From Flavobacterium sp. UBA7665 (GTDB lineage: Bacteria > Bacteroidota > Bacteroidia > Flavobacteriales > Flavobacteriaceae), in NCBI GenBank assembly GCA_002483285.1, contig DLHP01000007.1, forward strand, positions 1 through 48,390: a DNA stretch of 48,390 nucleotides, read 5' to 3'. Numbering within the stretch: the first letter of the stretch is position 1; every line of letters starts with the position of its first letter. The notes below the pieces were generated by a model. The model searched no databases and was not told the origin of the DNA. It worked only from the letters and a program-made list of their open reading frames with translations. Of this stretch, positions 33,896 to 42,945 are shown one piece after another. The translations under genes were made by a program, and so were the position numbers.

Positions 33896-35787
33896 TATTT
33901 TTTGAGTGTGTATTGGTTGTTGGGTTTTAAAAGGATGGTTTCGTTCTCCATCAGGTTTTGCAGTACAAAGATAACTGCTTCGGAGTCCGATTGCGATAAT
34001 TTCTCGATTTCCCTCGAATCCAAATCCTGGATTTTAAGCAGTGCTGTTATTTTTTTCGCCAGCGATTCGGTGTCGGCGGGCTTCTTTTTTTTCGATAAGC
34101 AATACGAGCAAATCCCACAATCTTTGCTATCGGTTTCACCAAAATACGAAAGGATGAGACGGCTTTTGCAGGTTTTCTTATCGTCGGCGTAATGCAATAC
34201 AGACCGCAATTGTGCGATTTTGAGCTGGTTTTGATTCTCGAGGTATTTCGCGACGCGGTTGATGGTTTTTTCGTCTTCGCGGATTTCATTGAAGATTAAC
34301 GTCGCGTCGTTATTTTTCACGTCGTACGTTACAATTCCTTTTTCCCTGAGCTTGAGTAGCAGTTGTTGGATTTGTGCTTCGGTATGGTTGGATTTTTTGG
34401 CAATCAGCGATACATTGAAAGCCGTCGGCAGCTCGTAAATTCCCGGATACGTGCGCAAAATGGCCAGCATCATTTCCTCGTCGTGCGGATTCAAGCTGGT
34501 ATAACGAATCACCTCTTTCGATTCAATAATGAATTGCAAAGTAATCTTCTCCGAGAACTCCTGCGACAAACTCACAATGCCTTGCCTGTCGAGGAACTGC
34601 ATTGCGTTAAAGGCTTTCAAGGTCGGGAAACCGTATTTCACGCAAAACGCGTTGAGACTAAAGGCAAACGACTCGTTAATGCCCTCGCCGTAAGCAATCT
34701 GGAAATAGTTGCACAATTTCACGTACAATTCATTGAGGAATTTGCGGTCCGGAAGTTGGTAAAGGAACTGGTTTTCGGCCTGGAACAAATCAGACTCACT
34801 GTGCAATAGTACCGCAAATGCTTTTTCGCCATTGCGTCCGGCGCGTCCGGCTTCCTGGTAATAGTTCTCTAAATTCTCGGGCAGTTGTAGGTGCATGACG
34901 GTCTTGACGTTGGCCTTGTCGATGCCCATTCCAAAAGCATTGGTCGCGACAATCACCTGGACGTTTTGGGTCATCCAAAGCTGCATGTTTTTTTCTTTTT
35001 CTTTGGATGAAAGTCCGCCGTGGTAATAAGTGGCGGTAAAACCCAATGCCTGCAATTGGGTCGAAAGGTCGAGGCAGGATTTGCGGGTGCGCACATATAT
35101 AATAGAAGGTTCGGGATTTTTTTGTAGAATTTGCTCCACGCGGCGCAATTTGTCTTCGGCCTCAAAAACCATATACGCGATATTTTCGCGCACGAACGAT
35201 TTGCGAAATATTGCCGGTTGTTCAAGACCCAATTGCAAAATGATGTCTTGTTCAACCCGCGGCGTCGCCGAAGCGGTCAAAGCCATAAAAGGCACCTTCG
35301 GGAAATGCGCCTTGAGTTTTGCAATCTTGAGGTAAGCCGGACGAAAGTCGTGTCCCCATTGTGAAACACAGTGCGCTTCATCGATGGCAATCAGGTTGAT
35401 TGGCAGGCTTTTGATGCGATCGAGGATCCAATCGCTTTGCAAACGTTCGGGCGAAAGGTACAAGAATTTGTAGTTCCCGAATTGGCAATTGTCTAACAGG
35501 TCAATCATGTCATCGGTAGCAATTCCGCCGGTGAGCGCAATGGCCTTGATGTCTTTTTTTTGCAGGTTGGCTACCTGGTCTTTCATGAGTGCCACGAGTG
35601 GCGAAATCACCAGGCAGATGCCATCGTTGAGCATCGCCGGGATTTGAAAACAAATCGATTTGCCGCCGCCGGTTGGCATGAGCGCAAAAGTATCCTTGCC
35701 GCTTAAGACGGAGTTGATGATTTCCTCCTGAGGATCGCGGAAAGCATCGTGTTTCCAGTACTTTTTAAGGATTGCGAGTGAAGACAA
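33895..35787 (-). CDS. recQ: ATP-dependent DNA helicase RecQ
   Basis: This 630-residue superfamily 2 helicase unwinds DNA 3' to 5' in recombination and repair. It has a Q-motif region (WKHDAFRDPQEEII), Walker A (MPTGGGKS, 37-44), the DEAH box (AIDEAHCVSQWGHDFRP), motif VI (QEAGRAGRNGE) and the C-terminal zinc site (CKSRLILSYFG, then CGICSYC). The winged-helix and a short C-terminal region follow. The start appears to be TTG at 35,787, as no Met lies near and homologues begin at about this residue. A 14-bp tandem duplication lies four bases before it. Confidence 0.96.
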   Translation of the reverse strand: MSSLAILKKYWKHDAFRDPQEEIINSVLSGKDTFALMPTGGGKSICFQIPAMLNDGICLVISPLVALMKDQVANLQKKDIKAIALTGGIATDDMIDLLDNCQFGNYKFLYLSPERLQSDWILDRIKSLPINLIAIDEAHCVSQWGHDFRPAYLKIAKLKAHFPKVPFMALTASATPRVEQDIILQLGLEQPAIFRKSFVRENIAYMVFEAEDKLRRVEQILQKNPEPSIIYVRTRKSCLDLSTQLQALGFTATYYHGGLSSKEKEKNMQLWMTQNVQVIVATNAFGMGIDKANVKTVMHLQLPENLENYYQEAGRAGRNGEKAFAVLLHSESDLFQAENQFLYQLPDRKFLNELYVKLCNYFQIAYGEGINESFAFSLNAFCVKYGFPTLKAFNAMQFLDRQGIVSLSQEFSEKITLQFIIESKEVIRYTSLNPHDEEMMLAILRTYPGIYELPTAFNVSLIAKKSNHTEAQIQQLLLKLREKGIVTYDVKNNDATLIFNEIREDEKTINRVAKYLENQNQLKIAQLRSVLHYADDKKTCKSRLILSYFGETDSKDCGICSYCLSKKKKPADTESLAKKITALLKIQDLDSREIEKLSQSDSEAVIFVLQNLMENETILLKPNNQYTLKK

Positions 35788-35790
35788 TTT

Positions 35791-35818
35791 TTGAATTATG
35801 AATGTTGAATTATGAATG
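35791..35818. repeat. 14-bp tandem duplication before recQ
   Basis: TTGAATTATGAATG occurs twice in a row, directly upstream of the TTG start of recQ. The plus-strand words look like a dispersed intergenic phrase rather than a promoter. It occupies the place where the ribosome site and leader of recQ should be. Confidence 0.6.
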
Positions 35819-35911
35819 ACAAGTAGTGAATAACCGTCAAACGGACTTAGGTAAATGTAAGGAATTTGGAGATTAACAGAAGTGTGGAAATTCTATAAAT
35901 CTTCTTACCGA

Positions 35912-36448
35912 CTAGTTAAGCTTACTAAGGATAAAATCAATGCGATTGTCTACCGAATCCTTTGGCACTTCAATGAGCTGATAGCCATAATTCTCATACG
36001 TCTCGGTCAGGTGGTTGTAGATGAGCTTGGCCTGTTCGTAATTTTCGTAGCGCTCGTCATCACTGATGTAGATTTCCTCCCAAGGCGGCAGGATGAAGAT
36101 TTTGGTGTAGGTATGTTCCTTGCAGGCGACGTCAAAAAAGGCGGGATAGCTGTCGCCGATATAGTGCATATAGGCCAAAACATCGGGAATGCCACGATCG
36201 AGGAACACAAAATCATGCGGTTCATTCAGGGCATTGGTGAATTGCTTTTTGCGGCCTTCGAGCAGTAGTTCGCTAAACAACAACGGGTTTTCGAGGAAGA
36301 GTTGCTCAATCCCTTGTTTTTTGGCTTCCATCGTCACTTCGCGCGAAATCTCGGGATAACAGCAGTAACCTTTTTCTATCAATCCGTCGATGATAGTGGT
36401 CTTGCCGGTTCCGGGTCCGCCTATGATTACGATGATTTCTTTTTGCAC
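35912..36448 (-). CDS. AAA-type ATP-binding protein (AAA_28-like)
   Basis: This protein is 178 residues from a GTG start at 36,448. A seven-residue-longer TTG start exists, but homologues of this kind begin just before the P-loop. Walker A is GGPGTGKTT near the N-terminus, and the Walker B/DRG motif is FVFLDRGIPD. A later IFILPPWEEIYISDDER segment fits a small-molecule kinase-like fold. Relatives are annotated as AAA ATPases and include nicotinamide/thiamine-nucleotide-type kinases. The substrate is unknown. It stands alone, divergent from the DUF493 gene. Confidence 0.8.
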   Translation of the reverse strand: MQKEIIVIIGGPGTGKTTIIDGLIEKGYCCYPEISREVTMEAKKQGIEQLFLENPLLFSELLLEGRKKQFTNALNEPHDFVFLDRGIPDVLAYMHYIGDSYPAFFDVACKEHTYTKIFILPPWEEIYISDDERYENYEQAKLIYNHLTETYENYGYQLIEVPKDSVDNRIDFILSKLN

Positions 36449-36572
36449 TATTTTAGAAATAAGGCGCAAACTTACTCAATCTTATCGGCATTTGAAAAAA
36501 TCAATCAAGTTAAAAATATGATAATTGTTAAAAAATCACAATCTGCGCACGGCGTTTCACGTTTGAAACCTT

Positions 36573-36580
36573 TATATTTG
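36573..36580 (+). promoter_or_regulatory. -7 element (TATATTTG) for DUF493-DUF4290 genes
   Basis: A perfect TAnnTTTG match 17 bases before the ATG. A TTTG is seen upstream, but at a spacing of only seven bases, so the -33 element is not confirmed. It also argues for the ATG at 36,597 over an in-frame TTG two codons earlier. Confidence 0.45.
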
Positions 36581-36596
36581 CTTTTATTTTTTGAAA

Positions 36597-36881
36597 ATGG
36601 ACGACAAGACCAAAGCCTTTTACGAGCGTCTCAAAACAGAACTCGACAACGCCAACCAGTGGCCTGCAGAATACCTGTTTAAATTCATCGTTCCTACCGA
36701 TAACGAAAAGATTGCAAAGGTAGAAAGTGCCTTTGATCGCATGGGTGCCGTGATTAGGACCAACCAGTCCAAAACCGGTAAATTCACGAGTATTTCTGTT
36801 GACGTGACCATGCCCGATGCCGATTCGATTGTCTCAAAATACCAGGAAGTAAGCACTATTGAAGGCATAATTTCCCTATAA
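36597..36881 (+). CDS. DUF493 family protein
   Basis: This 94-residue small alpha/beta protein begins MDDKTKAFYERLKTEL. It has the WPAEYLFKFIVP strand and a ferredoxin-like ending (KFTSISVDVTMPDADSIVSKYQEV), matching the DUF493/YbeD family, whose E. coli member has an ACT-like fold. The role is not established; a regulatory ligand-binding role is suspected. It is five bases ahead of the DUF4290 gene and co-transcribed with it. Confidence 0.85.
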   Translation: MDDKTKAFYERLKTELDNANQWPAEYLFKFIVPTDNEKIAKVESAFDRMGAVIRTNQSKTGKFTSISVDVTMPDADSIVSKYQEVSTIEGIISL

Positions 36882-36886
36882 AAACC

Positions 36887-37600
36887 ATGGAAAAATACAT
36901 TAAAGAAAACGCGAACGATGTCGTGTTCAATCTCGAATACAACTCCGAAAGGCAACACCTGATCATTCCCGAATACGGCCGCCACCTGCAAAAACTCATT
37001 GACCAGGCGGTGGTAATCCCAGACCGCGAAGAGCGCAACAAAATTGCCAAATACATCATCCAGGTCATGGGGAGCCTCAATCCGCATTTGCGCGATGTAC
37101 CCGATTTTCAACACAAGCTATGGGACCAGATTTTTATTATGTCTGATTTTAAGTTAGATGTTGATTCGCCATATCCCATTCCGTCACGCGAGGTATTGCA
37201 GCTCAAGCCCGATCCGCTCGCGTATCCGCAGAATTTCCCCAAATACCGTTACTACGGCAACAACATCAAGTATATGGTGGATGTAGCCAACAAATGGGAG
37301 GAAGGCGAAATGAAAAGCGCCTTGGTCAAAGTCATCGCCAACCACATGAAGAAATCGTACTTGAGTTGGAACAAAGACACCGTAAAGGACGATGTGATTT
37401 TTGAGCATTTGCTCGAAATGTCGGGCGGAAAAATCAACCTGACCCAAAGTTCAGAAGAGTTGCTCAACACCACCGATTTGATGCGTACCAACAAACGCGT
37501 GACCAATAAAATCAGTCCCGGGCAACCGCAACAAACCAACAATAAGAACCAAACAAACAAAAACGGGAAAGGGAAGAAGCCTTTCCAGAAAAATAAATAG
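36887..37600 (+). CDS. DUF4290 family protein
   Basis: This 237-residue protein has a conserved core (FNLEYNSERQHLIIPEYGRH, HKLWDQIFIMSDF, DVDSPYPIP) characteristic of DUF4290, a family largely confined to Bacteroidota. The C-terminal ~40 residues are a low-complexity Gln/Asn/Lys tail (about 200-237) ending KKPFQKNK, which could bind nucleic acid. The function is unknown. It follows DUF493 closely and is separated from murA by a long imperfect hairpin. Confidence 0.9.
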   Translation: MEKYIKENANDVVFNLEYNSERQHLIIPEYGRHLQKLIDQAVVIPDREERNKIAKYIIQVMGSLNPHLRDVPDFQHKLWDQIFIMSDFKLDVDSPYPIPSREVLQLKPDPLAYPQNFPKYRYYGNNIKYMVDVANKWEEGEMKSALVKVIANHMKKSYLSWNKDTVKDDVIFEHLLEMSGGKINLTQSSEELLNTTDLMRTNKRVTNKISPGQPQQTNNKNQTNKNGKGKKPFQKNK

Positions 37601-37614
37601 AAATAGTGCCTGAT

Positions 37615-37656
37615 TGCCTGAGTGCCTGAGTTTACCATAGCTCAGGTACTCAAGCA
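37615..37656. repeat. long imperfect hairpin made of CCTGAG/CTCAGG words
   Basis: A 16-bp arm (37,615-37,630) pairs with 37,641-37,656 at 14 of 16 positions across a ten-base loop. The arms are themselves built of repeated GCCTGAGT words. It lies between the DUF4290 stop and the murA ATG and lacks a T run, so it is not a simple terminator. It resembles a dispersed intergenic repeat. Confidence 0.6.
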
Positions 37657-37680
37657 CTCAGGCACTCAGAACCTTAAACT

Positions 37681-38988
37681 ATGGCAGTTTTTAAAATCGA
37701 AGGAGGCGTCCGCCTAAAAGGAGAAGTCGTTCCGCAAGGAGCAAAAAATGAAGCGTTGCAAATCTTATGTGCGGTGTTGCTGACTCCCGAAAAAGTATCC
37801 ATCAACAACATCCCCGACATCATCGATGTCAATAAACTCATCACCTTACTCGGAAACCTGGGCGTGAAAATCCAGAAAAATGGGCAAGGCTCGGTCACTT
37901 TCCAAAGCGACGAAGTCAACGTGGGTTACCTTGAAACCGAAGCTTTCAAAAAAGAAGGTGGTTCACTTCGTGGATCGATTATGATTGTAGGTCCTTTACT
38001 GGCGCGCTTTGGCAAAGGATACATCCCAAAACCGGGCGGCGATAAAATCGGAAGAAGGCGTCTCGATACGCACTTTGAAGGTTTCATCAACCTCGGCGCC
38101 AAATTCCGCTACAACCGCGAAGACCATTTCTATGGTGTGGAAGCGGCAGACGGACTCGTGGGAGCCGATATGCTTTTAGATGAAGCGTCGGTTACCGGAA
38201 CGGCCAACATCGTCATGGCGGCTGTTTTAGCCAAAGGCACAACGACCGTTTACAACGCGGCCTGCGAACCGTATTTGCAGCAATTGTGCAAGATGCTCAA
38301 TTCGATGGGCGCCAAAATTACAGGCGTGGGTTCTAATTTACTTACCATAGAAGGTGTCGAAAAACTCGGCGGTTGTGAGCACAGGATTCTACCTGATATG
38401 ATTGAGATTGGCAGCTGGATTGGACTTGCCGCGATGACACGAAGTGAGATTACCATCAAGAATGTGAGCTGGGAAAACCTCGGTGTCATTCCAAATACTT
38501 TTAGAAAACTGGGTATCACACTCGAGAAACGAGGCGATGATATTTACATTCCCACCCACGAATCTTACCAGATCAAAACCGATATCGACGGATCGATTCT
38601 CACCGTAGCCGATGCGCCGTGGCCGGGATTTACTCCAGACTTATTAAGCATCATCCTCGTCGTAGCCACGCAGGCCAACGGCGATGTACTCATCCACCAA
38701 AAGATGTTTGAAAGCCGTTTGTTCTTTGTAGACAAACTCATTGATATGGGCGCCAAGATCATGCTTTGTGATCCGCACCGCGCGGTAGTCATGGGCCACG
38801 ATTTCAAATCGGTACTCAAGGCTACGACGATGAGTTCGCCCGACATCCGTGCGGGAATCTCGTTGCTTATCGCCGCGCTTTCTGCCAAAGGAACCAGCAT
38901 CATCCAAAATATCGAGCAAATCGATCGCGGTTACGAACGCATCGATGAACGTTTGCGTGCACTCGGCGCCAAAATCACCCGCGAATAG
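37681..38988 (+). CDS. murA: UDP-N-acetylglucosamine 1-carboxyvinyltransferase
   Basis: This 435-residue enzyme transfers enolpyruvate from PEP to UDP-GlcNAc, the first committed step of peptidoglycan synthesis, in the cytoplasm. It has the start KIEGGVRLKGEVVPQGAKNEAL and the typical two-lobed inside-out barrel length. The catalytic loop reads KPGGDKIGRRRLDTHFEGF. The residue aligned with E. coli Cys115 is Asp121. Cys-to-Asp MurA variants are active but insensitive to fosfomycin, as known for Mycobacterium tuberculosis and Chlamydia. The next gene starts four bases after its stop. Confidence 0.97.
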   Translation: MAVFKIEGGVRLKGEVVPQGAKNEALQILCAVLLTPEKVSINNIPDIIDVNKLITLLGNLGVKIQKNGQGSVTFQSDEVNVGYLETEAFKKEGGSLRGSIMIVGPLLARFGKGYIPKPGGDKIGRRRLDTHFEGFINLGAKFRYNREDHFYGVEAADGLVGADMLLDEASVTGTANIVMAAVLAKGTTTVYNAACEPYLQQLCKMLNSMGAKITGVGSNLLTIEGVEKLGGCEHRILPDMIEIGSWIGLAAMTRSEITIKNVSWENLGVIPNTFRKLGITLEKRGDDIYIPTHESYQIKTDIDGSILTVADAPWPGFTPDLLSIILVVATQANGDVLIHQKMFESRLFFVDKLIDMGAKIMLCDPHRAVVMGHDFKSVLKATTMSSPDIRAGISLLIAALSAKGTSIIQNIEQIDRGYERIDERLRALGAKITRE

Positions 38989-38992
38989 CCCG

Positions 38993-39877
38993 ATGGAAAT
39001 ATTGACCAACGAGCAAACTGCCATCAAGGCCACTTATTTCAGCCTGATTGGGAATAGTCTGCTCGCGGTAATCAAGTTCCTCGCCGGATTTTTCGGAAAC
39101 TCTTACGCCCTGATTGCCGATGCAATCGAATCAACGACGGATATTTTTTCGTCGTTTTTGGTTTTGTTCGGAATCAAATACGCCAACAAGCCCGCTGATG
39201 AAAACCATCCATATGGACATGGCCGCGCCGAACCTTTGATTACTTTTTTGGTGGTTGGCTTCCTCATTACTTCGGCAACGATTATCGCTTACGAAAGTGT
39301 GAGTAACATCCAAACCCCACACGAGTTGCCCAAACCCTGGACGCTGATCCTGCTCGCAGCGATTATCATCTGGAAAGAATATTCGTTTCGTACGGTGATG
39401 AAACGCAGCAAGGAAGCCAACAGTTCCTCGCTCAAAGCCGATGCCTGGCACCACCGCAGCGATGCGATTACTTCAATCGCCGCATTTATCGGGATTGCTA
39501 TTGCGCTGTATCTTGGGAAAGGTTACGAATCGGCCGACGATTGGGCTGCGCTTTTCGCCTCGGGTTTCATCATTTACAACAGTTACCTGATATTCCGTCC
39601 GGCTTTGGGTGAAATCATGGACGAGCATTTGTACGACGATTTGATCGAAGAAATCCGAAAGGTTGCTCTAGAAGTCGACGGGATTGTAGGAACAGAAAAG
39701 TGCTTTATCCGCAAGGCGGGCATGAAATATCATGTGGATTTGCACGCAATTGTAGACGGTGACATTTCAGTAAAAGAAGGCCATCTGCTTGCCCACAATT
39801 TACAGGATGCTTTGCAGAAAGACATTCCTGAATTGGGTCATGTGTTGATCCATATTGAGCCGAATGACTACAATTAG
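38993..39877 (+). CDS. cation diffusion facilitator transporter
   Basis: This protein is 294 residues from the ATG at 38,993; a longer open frame running into murA is not used. Six membrane helices carry the CDF metal site: the D-x-x-x-D pattern in helix 2 (ADAIESTTD), the HPYGHGRAE loop and helix 5 HHRSDAITS. A cytoplasmic C-terminal metallochaperone-like domain follows (DGIVGTEKCFIRKAG, then YHVDLHAIVDG, ending HVLIHIEP). It exports divalent cations such as Zn, Fe or Mn by proton exchange. It begins four bases after murA and is probably co-transcribed with it. Confidence 0.93.
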   Translation: MEILTNEQTAIKATYFSLIGNSLLAVIKFLAGFFGNSYALIADAIESTTDIFSSFLVLFGIKYANKPADENHPYGHGRAEPLITFLVVGFLITSATIIAYESVSNIQTPHELPKPWTLILLAAIIIWKEYSFRTVMKRSKEANSSSLKADAWHHRSDAITSIAAFIGIAIALYLGKGYESADDWAALFASGFIIYNSYLIFRPALGEIMDEHLYDDLIEEIRKVALEVDGIVGTEKCFIRKAGMKYHVDLHAIVDGDISVKEGHLLAHNLQDALQKDIPELGHVLIHIEPNDYN

Positions 39878-39909
39878 TATCGGTTGACATCACTTTATCA
39901 AGGTTACAT

Positions 39910-42384
39910 TTATCTTAAAAGGTCTAAAATCTTAAGCCCGAAAATAAATCCGTCCCCGCGATAGCCCTGCTGGTATGCCCGCACATAATCCAACCTGAAA
40001 AACTTAAACTTGCCAAAACCCAGGTTGTCCAAACCAATCGCAAACTCATGGTAAGGGCTTGTGTTGGGTTTAGACAAATTGTGGTAACCCAACACCAATG
40101 TAGACTTGAGCTTATTTAGCAGTGGCAATTTATTCATAAGATAGCCTTCATCATTGTGCTCTGCATGCGCCTCGAAATACGAATCGTTCGTGCTGGCTAT
40201 ATAATAAGGTAGCAGGTTGAACACATTGAGGTAATTCGGCGTCTGCCCGATGTGCGTCTGGTTGCCCACGGGATGGTAGTAGTCTGTAAAGGAAATACCG
40301 GCGGCGTTGTAGAATTTCCCTGCTTTGAGCAGTATAGACAAATCGCCTTTGTTACCCAACGTCACGTCATAATTGACACGGCCGCTGAGATAATCAAAAT
40401 TGTATTTGGCCTCACTTCCCGCAAACCCTTTTTCATAACCGAGTTGGATGACCGGATATTTATCGTCGCGCAGGTTGAATTTCCCGTCGGGTCGCATCCA
40501 ATATTCCTGCCCGAATTTGATTTGCGTAAATACCGAAGCCTTGACCAGGTTGTGTTTGGTAATTACCGGCGTAAAATAATCATAAGGCAGCAGCGGATTG
40601 TTCGAGGTATAAGGCTTTTCGCGTTTGAGGATGACGTAATCGGTATGATTCCAAAGCGGTTTACGCTCCGAATAATCGAGGGTAAAAAAGCCCATGAGCC
40701 CATTCACGATTTCGCGCTTGAACTGCAAATTCGCAAAGTTCTTCTCATACAATTTGATATAATTGTGTTTGAAAAATAAGGTGCTGGTGCTGTTGATCAT
40801 TGGGTTGATTTGCTCCACACGACTCAATTGCGAAGCCATGCTACCGCCCGAAACCTGTATTTCACTTTGGTTGAGGTTGCTGAATTTGTTGGTGTAGGTA
40901 ATATCGCCACGGAATTTTTGCTCGGCCAAACCATAAGTAAAATTGGTGCGGATGGTTGTAAAAGTGCGTTTGTCCTCGTCGCGTTTGATGTAATTGACCG
41001 CCGTTTGTAGTGTCCAGCCCTGAACCGTGTTGAAGCTCAAACCACGCAACAAACCGCGGTATTCGATTTCCCATTTCTGGAACGAATTAGAATATTTGTA
41101 GCCCATAATCGGGTCGAGTTTACCCAACTTGTTGCCTTTGGCGTCGATCGAGTCGAGGTATGGCTTTGACTTTTTCTTCGTTTGTAGAATGTCCTTTTTG
41201 ATGTAATCGTTGCTTTCCTCAATCGTTAACGGGATCGGGCGGATTTTGTTCCAGAACAAAGTGTCTTTTTTATTCGCATTTTCTTCAAATGACAAGACTT
41301 GTTTGGTAAAAGTCTTTTGCTCGAACGCTTCCTTAAATACATAATCCGAATACACATACGTAAAACGGCCCGACATCTTCATCGCAAAAATGCCTGCCAA
41401 AAAGTCGAGCGTCTGTGAATTCTTGATCCAAATCTTGTTCTGGCTGTTGTAATTGAAACTCTGTTTGAGCGTGATTGAAGTGAGCGCAGGGTTTTGAATC
41501 TGGCTTCCTTGTACGCTCAGGTCGACGGCGTAAATCGCCCAGCTGCCGTCTACGATGTAAATGTAACCTTCCATCACGGGTTCTGTAATGCGGCGCGGCG
41601 TGACCTTGATTTTGTTGATTTCCTGGTTGTTTTCGTTGAAATAGCTGCCTTCTAGTTTGTACCGGTAATAATTGAAAGCGTTATCGGCAATCGGCGACAC
41701 CACATTGATTTGCAGCGGTACGTAATTGTCATACAAATCGAAATTGGCCGCAGCGGCATTATTGAAACTAAAGCCATTGTCATTGCCGCTCACCTTAGAT
41801 GCCACAATGGTTTCCTTGAGTTTGTCGGGTTTCTGGAAACTGATCTTTGAGACGGTCTCGGACAGGTAGAGGATGCCGCTACGCGTAGAATCGAGCGCCT
41901 CATCGAACAGGTCGAATTTCTGCCCCATGATTTTCTTGGGCGCGTCCTTGACCCTGAAAATCCCGCGCGAATAAAAGTTGGCTTCGTATCGCGCGGTCTT
42001 TTCGGTATTGTCCTTCTTGCTTGCAATCGCATTGCGGATAATTTGGTTGGCGGGATTGTCCTTTTTATTGACGGTGATTTCCTTGAGCGTGAAATTTTCT
42101 TCGGATAGGACCGCGTTCACAGTGACCGGCTTTGTGCCTATCGTTTCATGGATTTTCCTGGTACGGAATCCAAGGCATTGAAAAACAATCGTGTATTCGC
42201 CCGGGCTTTTGAGGTGCAAATCGTATTGCCCTTTCTCGTTGGTGGTGGTGCCGGTGTAGGTGTTCTCTATAAAAACCGAGACCGACGGCAGTACATTGCC
42301 TTTCTCATCGGTAACCGTGCCTTTGACTTGGGCGAGGTTGGTGAGTGTGTAAAGCAACAGCAAATTGAGGAGGAATGTTCTCAT
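39910..42384 (-). CDS. DUF5686 outer-membrane protein with carboxypeptidase-like regulatory domain
   Basis: This is an 824-residue protein. A signal peptide (about 1-19) is followed by a carboxypeptidase-regulatory-like beta-sandwich (about 20-105; VKGTVTDEKGNVLPSVSVFIENTYTG). The remaining ~700 residues form a large beta-rich region of DUF5686 type, rich in aromatic strands and ending in a barrel-like FFRLDYVRAYQQG and GFIFGLKIL. It is expected in the outer membrane. The family is common in Bacteroidota and not functionally defined. The aroQ gene ends nine bases before its start, so the two are probably co-transcribed. Confidence 0.85.
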   Translation of the reverse strand: MRTFLLNLLLLYTLTNLAQVKGTVTDEKGNVLPSVSVFIENTYTGTTTNEKGQYDLHLKSPGEYTIVFQCLGFRTRKIHETIGTKPVTVNAVLSEENFTLKEITVNKKDNPANQIIRNAIASKKDNTEKTARYEANFYSRGIFRVKDAPKKIMGQKFDLFDEALDSTRSGILYLSETVSKISFQKPDKLKETIVASKVSGNDNGFSFNNAAAANFDLYDNYVPLQINVVSPIADNAFNYYRYKLEGSYFNENNQEINKIKVTPRRITEPVMEGYIYIVDGSWAIYAVDLSVQGSQIQNPALTSITLKQSFNYNSQNKIWIKNSQTLDFLAGIFAMKMSGRFTYVYSDYVFKEAFEQKTFTKQVLSFEENANKKDTLFWNKIRPIPLTIEESNDYIKKDILQTKKKSKPYLDSIDAKGNKLGKLDPIMGYKYSNSFQKWEIEYRGLLRGLSFNTVQGWTLQTAVNYIKRDEDKRTFTTIRTNFTYGLAEQKFRGDITYTNKFSNLNQSEIQVSGGSMASQLSRVEQINPMINSTSTLFFKHNYIKLYEKNFANLQFKREIVNGLMGFFTLDYSERKPLWNHTDYVILKREKPYTSNNPLLPYDYFTPVITKHNLVKASVFTQIKFGQEYWMRPDGKFNLRDDKYPVIQLGYEKGFAGSEAKYNFDYLSGRVNYDVTLGNKGDLSILLKAGKFYNAAGISFTDYYHPVGNQTHIGQTPNYLNVFNLLPYYIASTNDSYFEAHAEHNDEGYLMNKLPLLNKLKSTLVLGYHNLSKPNTSPYHEFAIGLDNLGFGKFKFFRLDYVRAYQQGYRGDGFIFGLKILDLLR

Positions 42385-42393
42385 GGACGTACT

Positions 42394-42810
42394 TTAAATA
42401 AGGAAAGACTCTACCGCCAATCGATAACTGTCCAGCCCAAAGCCGATGATAATGCCTTTTGCATTGGGTGAGACAAACGATTGGTGCCGGAAACTTTCCC
42501 TCGAAAAAGTGTTGGAAATATGCACCTCAATTACCGGTGTTGTGATCGCTTTCACGGCGTCGCCAATCCCAATAGAAGTATGGGTGTAAGCGGCTGCATT
42601 GAGGACAATGCCGTCATAGGTAAATCCGGCTTGTTGTATTTGGTCTATGAGTTCACCTTCTATATTGCTTTGAAAATAGTCAATGGTAACCTCCTGAAAT
42701 TGATTTCGCAACGTGATAAGGTAGTCTTCAAAAGTACTTGTTCCATAAACATCAGGTTCGCGTTTACCCAATAGGTTTAGGTTTGGCCCGTTGATGATGA
42801 TGAGTTTCAT
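42394..42810 (-). CDS. aroQ: type II 3-dehydroquinate dehydratase
   Basis: This 138-residue enzyme catalyses 3-dehydroquinate to 3-dehydroshikimate in the shikimate pathway. It has IINGPNLNLLGKREPDVYG (with the catalytic Tyr region), the QSNIEGELIDQIQ segment, LNAAAYTHTSIGIGDA and EVHISNTFSRESFRHQS with the conserved His. Length is typical of the dodecameric type II enzyme. I use the ATG at 42,810; upstream in-frame residues lack homology. It precedes the DUF5686 gene on the same strand. Confidence 0.96.
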   Translation of the reverse strand: MKLIIINGPNLNLLGKREPDVYGTSTFEDYLITLRNQFQEVTIDYFQSNIEGELIDQIQQAGFTYDGIVLNAAAYTHTSIGIGDAVKAITTPVIEVHISNTFSRESFRHQSFVSPNAKGIIIGFGLDSYRLAVESFLI

Positions 42811-42893
42811 AGCGTATTTCTCTTTTTTACGTGGTAGATTTTGGGCCAAGCGCCGCTGAGGATAAATTAAAGGAAATAAAATGGAATGGGCAA

Positions 42894-42924
42894 CAAAAAA
42901 GCCGATCCATCAAATGAATCGGCT
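42894..42924 (-). terminator. rho-independent terminator of the outer-membrane barrel gene
   Basis: The arms AGCCGATTCAT and ATGGATCGGCT (one mismatch) have a short loop followed by a T6 run on the minus strand. It lies 22 bases past the stop codon at 42,946. Confidence 0.85.
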
Positions 42925-42945
42925 GGGTATTTTGTTAGCGTTGTC

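Noticed and set aside
38849..38992. Upstream extension of the cation transporter frame into murA
   Set aside because: The added residues have no membrane or family similarity and lie in the antiphase of murA; the ATG at 38,993 gives the usual length.
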